Source: Streptomyces liangshanensis
GTDB taxonomy: Bacteria > Actinomycetota > Actinomycetes > Streptomycetales > Streptomycetaceae
Reading direction: 5' to 3'
NCBI RefSeq assembly: GCF_011694815.1
Contig: NZ_CP050177.1
Span: 4,565,001 to 4,629,000 of the forward strand
DNA length: 64,000 nucleotides
Shown here: positions 60,265 to 64,000 of the stretch, one piece after another
Layout of the letters: the number at the start of each line of letters is the position of its first letter
Position numbering within the stretch: position 1 is the first letter of the stretch
Notes under the pieces: model-generated
Database searches by the model: none
What the model saw: only the letters and a program-made list of their open reading frames with translations
Told to the model about the DNA's origin: nothing
Position numbers and translations under genes: made by a program

Positions 60265-62175
60265 GTGACCACCACCGAGCCGCCCCGTACGGACGGCAGC
60301 ACGGACGGCAGGACCATCTACGAGAGGGCGCTCGGAAGGCTGCCCGCGCCCCCGGACACCGACCACGACGAGCGGCGCGATCACGCCGACCGGGACCGGC
60401 CGGGCGACCACGGCGAGCACCCCGAGCACGACGCCCCCAGCACTCCCAGCGCCCCAGCCACCTTCGCCGCCGGCCTCCGCGACCGCGTCCGGAGGCACCC
60501 CGTCCTCTTCACCGGCGCCCTCGCCGGCGTGGTCCATCTCCTCTGGTTCTTCTTCTTCGCAAACAGTGGCGGGGACATCGCGGCCCAGGACGCGTGGGCC
60601 GAGTTCGTCGGCCGCCACCCCGACTCCGCGTACAACCTCGCCTGGTACGGCGGGATGCACCCGGTCTCGTACAGCGTCGTCTCCCCGTACCTGATGTCGG
60701 TCCTCGGCGTCCGTACGACGATGATGATCGCCGGGACCGTCTCCGCCGCCCTGCTCGCCCTGATCCTGGTCCGCGTCCGCGCGGTCCGTAACCCCGTCGC
60801 GTGCTCGCTCGCCGGGGTCTTCGCCTTCCTCTGCAACGCCCTGTCGGGGCGCGTGACGTTCGGGCTCGGCGTGATGTTCGCGCTCGGCGCCGTCGCCGCG
60901 GTGTTCTGCTGGCCGCACCGCTGGCGCAGGAAGCGCTGGCTCAAGGCGGTGGCCGCCGCCCCGCTCGCCGGGCTCGCGACCGCGGCGAGTCCCGTCGCCG
61001 GACTGTTCCTCGGGGTCGTCGCGGCCGCGCTGTTCGTGAACAAGCGCCGCCCCGGGGCGTACGCGCTCGGCCTCGCGCCGGCCCTCGTGGTGGCCGTGTC
61101 CGCCTGGCTGTTCCCCTTCTCCGGGACGCAGCCGATGTCGATCGGGACGGCCTCGCTGCCGTTCCTCTTCGCGGTGTTCATCGTGGTGCTGGTGCCGCGG
61201 GACTGGCGTACGGTACGGGCCGCCGCGGCCGTCTACGGCGTCGGCGTGCTGCTGACCTGGGTGGTCGACTCCCAGATCGGCTCCAACGTGTCCCGCTTCG
61301 CGATGATCGTCGCGGGCGTGGTGCTGCTGGCCGCGCTCCCGTACACCCACCCCGGCTCGCGCCGCTGGATCGCGCTGCTGGTGGCGTTCGCCGGCCTGAA
61401 CTTCTGGATCGGCTTCAAGGGCGTGGACGACATCGTCCGTACCGCCCCCACCGCCTCCTGGACCCGCGAACTGGCGCCCCTGGTGAACCAGTTGCAGCGG
61501 GCGGGCGCCGAGCGCGGCCGGGTCGAGGTGGTCCCGGCCAGGAGCCACCGCGAGGCGTCGGCGCTCGCCCCGTACGTCAACCTCGCCCGGGGCTGGAACC
61601 GGCAGGCGGACATGGAGCGCAACCCGATCTTCTACGACGACACCCTGTCCGCGGACAACTACCGCGGCTGGCTGGACCGCTGGGCCGTGCACTTCGTGGT
61701 GCTGCCCAAGGGCAAGCCCGACACGGGCGCGAAGGTGGAGGCGGAACTGGTCCAGAAGGGCCAGCCGTACCTCAAGCACGTGTGGGGCGACGCCAACTGG
61801 CAGCTCTTCGCCGTCGAGGACCCCATGCCGCTGGCCGACCCGCCGGCGACGGTGGACCGCGCGGGCGCGGGCGAGCTGACGATCCACGTGAAGACGGCGG
61901 GCCGGGTGCTGATCCGTATCCCGTACTCGCCCTGGCTGGGCCTGGTCGACGCGGACGGCAAGAGCGTGCTGCCGCCGCAGGAGACGGAGGCGTCCAAGGC
62001 GGACGACGACGGCCCGAAGGTCTACACGAACCCCAACGGCTGCCTGATGAAGACCGAGGAGGACGCGGAGGGCGACGAGTGGACCGAACTCCTCGCCCCC
62101 CGGCCCGGCGTGTACCGCCTGGCGGCGCCGTACCAACTGCCGCGCGGGACGGGCTGCCCGGAGGAACTGCGCTGA
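60265..62175 (+). CDS. Polytopic membrane protein with extracytoplasmic C-terminal domain
   Basis: A 636-residue membrane protein. About 75 polar Asp/His/Pro-rich residues precede roughly ten hydrophobic segments between 82 and 390 (for example VLFTGALAGVVHLLWFFFF, ALAGVFAFLCNAL-like stretches and VLLAALPYTHPGSRRWIALL). The C-terminal 230 residues look extracytoplasmic and beta-rich (WAVHFVVLPKGKPD, RVLIRIPYSPWLGLVDADG). The layout recalls GT-C type glycosyltransferases, but no clear catalytic Asp pair in the first loop is identified, so the role is unknown. GTG at 60265 follows GGAGA-type sequence. It is the first gene after a strong terminator. Confidence 0.75.
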   Translation: MTTTEPPRTDGSTDGRTIYERALGRLPAPPDTDHDERRDHADRDRPGDHGEHPEHDAPSTPSAPATFAAGLRDRVRRHPVLFTGALAGVVHLLWFFFFANSGGDIAAQDAWAEFVGRHPDSAYNLAWYGGMHPVSYSVVSPYLMSVLGVRTTMMIAGTVSAALLALILVRVRAVRNPVACSLAGVFAFLCNALSGRVTFGLGVMFALGAVAAVFCWPHRWRRKRWLKAVAAAPLAGLATAASPVAGLFLGVVAAALFVNKRRPGAYALGLAPALVVAVSAWLFPFSGTQPMSIGTASLPFLFAVFIVVLVPRDWRTVRAAAAVYGVGVLLTWVVDSQIGSNVSRFAMIVAGVVLLAALPYTHPGSRRWIALLVAFAGLNFWIGFKGVDDIVRTAPTASWTRELAPLVNQLQRAGAERGRVEVVPARSHREASALAPYVNLARGWNRQADMERNPIFYDDTLSADNYRGWLDRWAVHFVVLPKGKPDTGAKVEAELVQKGQPYLKHVWGDANWQLFAVEDPMPLADPPATVDRAGAGELTIHVKTAGRVLIRIPYSPWLGLVDADGKSVLPPQETEASKADDDGPKVYTNPNGCLMKTEEDAEGDEWTELLAPRPGVYRLAAPYQLPRGTGCPEELR

Positions 62176-62208
62176 GGGAGGCGGAGCCACCTCACGGCCC
62201 GGAAGGGA

Positions 62209-63090
62209 CTACCTCACCGGGAACGCGACGTCACACACCTCGTCCGACGGTCCGGCCCCGTCCCAGTCCGCCTCGAAGTAGATCTCCCGGCAGGGCCCGG
62301 CGATCGTCAGCCCGCGCTCGGCGATCCACTCCTCCACGGCCTCGAAGGCGGACAGGATCTGCGGGTGCGCGACCTGGGCCTTGGTGATCCGTACGTACGC
62401 GAGCCGCTGCGCGGGCTCGATGCGCAGTCCGGTCGTACGGTGGTTCTCCGCCGCGTACGCCTCCGCCGCCCGGACATCCCCCACCGGCACACACGTCTCG
62501 GCGGGCCCGTCGCTGTCGAGGCTCACCTCGGCGTGGTAGGCGACGAACGGGACGCCGGCCACACCACCGCACTGTTCCGCCGCGCCCACGAGCCGGTCGA
62601 GGGCGGCGGGGATCCAGCGGGGCAGCTCGGCGGCCAACAGGTGCCTGCGCTCGGTGAGTACGGCCTGCTCGGCCACGTCCACGGTCCTGATCTCGTACAT
62701 CGGGCTTCTCCTCCTACCGGACAATCGGTCACGGAGATAGGTGGCCACCGCGCCCTGCGTGGCATGACGTTCCTCGCGCTCGGCCCAGTACTCGGCGACC
62801 ACGTCCGCCGCCCGCGGCCCGGTCAGCGCCACCACCTCGGCGATCCGGGCGAGCGGCATGTCGAGCTGCCGCAGCAGGGCCACCAGCCGGGCCCGCTCGA
62901 CCTGGCCGGGGCGGTACCAGCGGTAGCCGGTGACCGCGTCGACCTGGGCGGGAGCGAGCAGACCGAGGTGGTCGTACAGGCGCAGCGCCTTGGGCGAGAG
63001 CCGCGACCTGGCGGCGAACTCGCCGATGGTGAGGAGTTCCGCGCGGTCGTCCGCGTGGTCTTCCGCCGGGTCGTTCGTGAGGTCTTCCAT
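62209..63090 (-). CDS. MerR-family regulator with GyrI-like effector domain
   Basis: A 293-residue regulator. The winged helix-turn-helix is at about 20-85 (LLTIGEFAARSRLSPKALRL, YDHLGLLAPAQVDAVTGYRW), followed by a short coiled-coil. The C-terminal 150 residues are a GyrI/BmrR-type effector-binding fold (ending CREIYFEADWDGAGPSDEVC). Such proteins sense hydrophobic cationic drugs or metabolites. The target is not obvious; the divergent gene at 63218 is the nearest candidate. ATG at 63090. Confidence 0.9.
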   Translation of the reverse strand: MEDLTNDPAEDHADDRAELLTIGEFAARSRLSPKALRLYDHLGLLAPAQVDAVTGYRWYRPGQVERARLVALLRQLDMPLARIAEVVALTGPRAADVVAEYWAEREERHATQGAVATYLRDRLSGRRRSPMYEIRTVDVAEQAVLTERRHLLAAELPRWIPAALDRLVGAAEQCGGVAGVPFVAYHAEVSLDSDGPAETCVPVGDVRAAEAYAAENHRTTGLRIEPAQRLAYVRITKAQVAHPQILSAFEAVEEWIAERGLTIAGPCREIYFEADWDGAGPSDEVCDVAFPVR

Positions 63091-63217
63091 GGCCCCAATC
63101 TTCCGTCGCCGGGCCGCTGTCGGCCCGGTGACGGGAGGGTGAACCCTCCCGTCGGGGCAAGGTCAATCCCCGGCTTCCGGTTTCCGGCGGGGGCGTGATC
63201 GCGCATAGTGGGGCGGC

Positions 63218-63949
63218 ATGAGGCCCGAGCACCCCGAGCACCCGTCACGCGTACCACTGCGCGCGGCGTTGGCCGTCCTGGTGCTGGGAGCCGTGGCCGC
63301 GGTGGTCTTCGCGGTCACCGGACGTGACACGGCGAACACAACGACCGACGAGGGCGCCCCCTCCACGGCACCGACGGACGTACAGCGGCCCCAACTCCCC
63401 GCCCTGAGGGGGGCCGTGGCGCCGACCCCGCCCCCGAACACGGGCTACTCGGTGTGGGCGGGCCCGGGTTGCGGGACGGGCAGGTACGAGGAGGCGGGCC
63501 GCTTCGAGAACGGCGACGCGGCCTGGTACACGGTGAAGTCCGGCGGCCACCAGGACGACGCGTGCGACGGCAGCTTCTCGGCGATGCCCATGTCGGGCAG
63601 CGCGAACGACGACCGCGGCTCGACGGCGACCTGGTCGTGGGAACTGGGCAGGGGTTACGAGACGTGCGCCCTGGCCGTCTACGTACCGGACAGCGGCAAC
63701 GACCTCGACGCGGCGGGCGACCCCTCGGTCTACGAGGTCCTGTCCGACGCCTCCGACCCCCACTCCGGCTACGCGGCCTTCGGCGTCCGCCAGCCGGCCC
63801 ACCGGGGGACGCTGGTGAAGGTGGGCAACTACCGCGTGAAGGGAACCGACTTCACGGTCCGCCTGAGGGACAGAGGCCAGGACTGGGGCACCCCCACCCG
63901 CATAGGCGCCCACCACGCAGCCGCCCAAATGCACCTCACCTGCACCTGA
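63218..63949 (+). CDS. Membrane-anchored or secreted protein of unknown function
   Basis: A 243-residue protein with an N-terminal hydrophobic segment (LRAALAVLVLGAVAAVVFAV) acting as a signal or anchor. A Thr/Pro-rich linker leads to a beta-rich domain of about 165 residues. That domain has four Cys (GPGCGTG, DDACDG, YETCALAV and LTCT near the end) that could form two disulfides. I recognise no family. It is divergent from the MerR regulator. After its stop the last 50 bases of the window are a CCTGACC/ACCTGAC-type simple repeat. Confidence 0.7.
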   Translation: MRPEHPEHPSRVPLRAALAVLVLGAVAAVVFAVTGRDTANTTTDEGAPSTAPTDVQRPQLPALRGAVAPTPPPNTGYSVWAGPGCGTGRYEEAGRFENGDAAWYTVKSGGHQDDACDGSFSAMPMSGSANDDRGSTATWSWELGRGYETCALAVYVPDSGNDLDAAGDPSVYEVLSDASDPHSGYAAFGVRQPAHRGTLVKVGNYRVKGTDFTVRLRDRGQDWGTPTRIGAHHAAAQMHLTCT

Positions 63950-64000
63950 CCGACCCACCTGACCTACCGACCTGACCTAATCACCTAACCCACCTTCGAC

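Noticed and set aside
1..64000. tRNA, rRNA, CRISPR arrays, insertion sequences and modular polyketide or peptide synthetase genes
   Set aside because: None was seen: no cloverleaf-like or CCA-ending segments, no regular spacer-repeat array, no transposase motifs and no carrier-protein or ketosynthase motifs.
63950..64000. CCTGACC/ACCTGAC simple repeat at the right edge
   Set aside because: It is too short and cut by the window end to judge; it may be part of a terminator.

Overview
The window is high-GC actinobacterial DNA and almost certainly a Streptomyces core-chromosome segment. Genes are dense, GTG and TTG starts and 4-base GTGA/ATGA overlaps are common, and one leucine TTA codon occurs in the genes I read. 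Streptomyces hallmark genes are present: an NsdA-like regulator, AfsK, AfsS and AfsR, a bifunctional F420 enzyme FbiC, XRE/DUF397 pairs and a GPP34 protein. From memory the order resembles the afsK-afsS-afsR neighbourhood of S. coelicolor; this has not been checked against a database.

Layout. 1-7.1 kb: the end of an alpha/beta hydrolase, a palindromic repeat element, a TPR protein, a coupled ABC exporter pair, a Prim-Pol-domain protein and an NsdA-like regulator. 7.4-13.9 kb: a Gln/Gly-rich membrane protein, an AraC regulator facing an NmrA-type reductase, a solute-binding lipoprotein and purU. 14-18.4 kb: a sigma factor/anti-sigma/STAS/HATPase cluster with an EF-hand protein inside it. 18.5-25.9 kb: a GlxA-type regulator facing an MFS transporter across a probable DasR (dre) site, a second MFS transporter, a flavin monooxygenase, a GNAT enzyme, a SUKH protein and a PdxH-type oxidase. 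26.1-28 kb: a TetR regulator and a glyoxalase-fold protein, separated by a small cluster of DnaA boxes.

28.2-37.5 kb is the afs locus. afsK converges on afsS and afsR. An ECF41 sigma factor with its carboxymuconolactone-decarboxylase partner and a small secreted protein lie in between. AfsK phosphorylates AfsR, which activates afsS; a candidate AfsR heptamer pair spaced 11 bp is visible just after the afsR stop. A small-protein operon, with one apparent frameshift, runs into afsR. 37.6-42.7 kb looks accessory: a frameshifted XRE gene with two DUF397 partners, a coupled lectin-sialidase pair and a PHP-type metallohydrolase. 43.1-48 kb: fbiC and a LamG protein whose ribosome-binding site lies inside a perfect hairpin. 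48.1-52 kb: a STAND/TPR NTPase followed by an ADP-ribosylglycohydrolase homologue that has lost its metal-binding aspartates. 52.1-64 kb: a sodium/solute symporter, a second XRE/DUF397 pair, GPP34, a D-Ala-D-Ala carboxypeptidase with a very long N-terminal region, a polytopic membrane protein, a MerR regulator and a secreted protein.

I found no tRNA, rRNA, CRISPR array, transposase or modular biosynthetic cluster. The points most worth a second look are the dre site, the DnaA-box cluster, the AfsR box, the pseudo-ARH beside a STAND NTPase, the sequestered ribosome-binding site and the two frameshifts around 37.2-38.2 kb.
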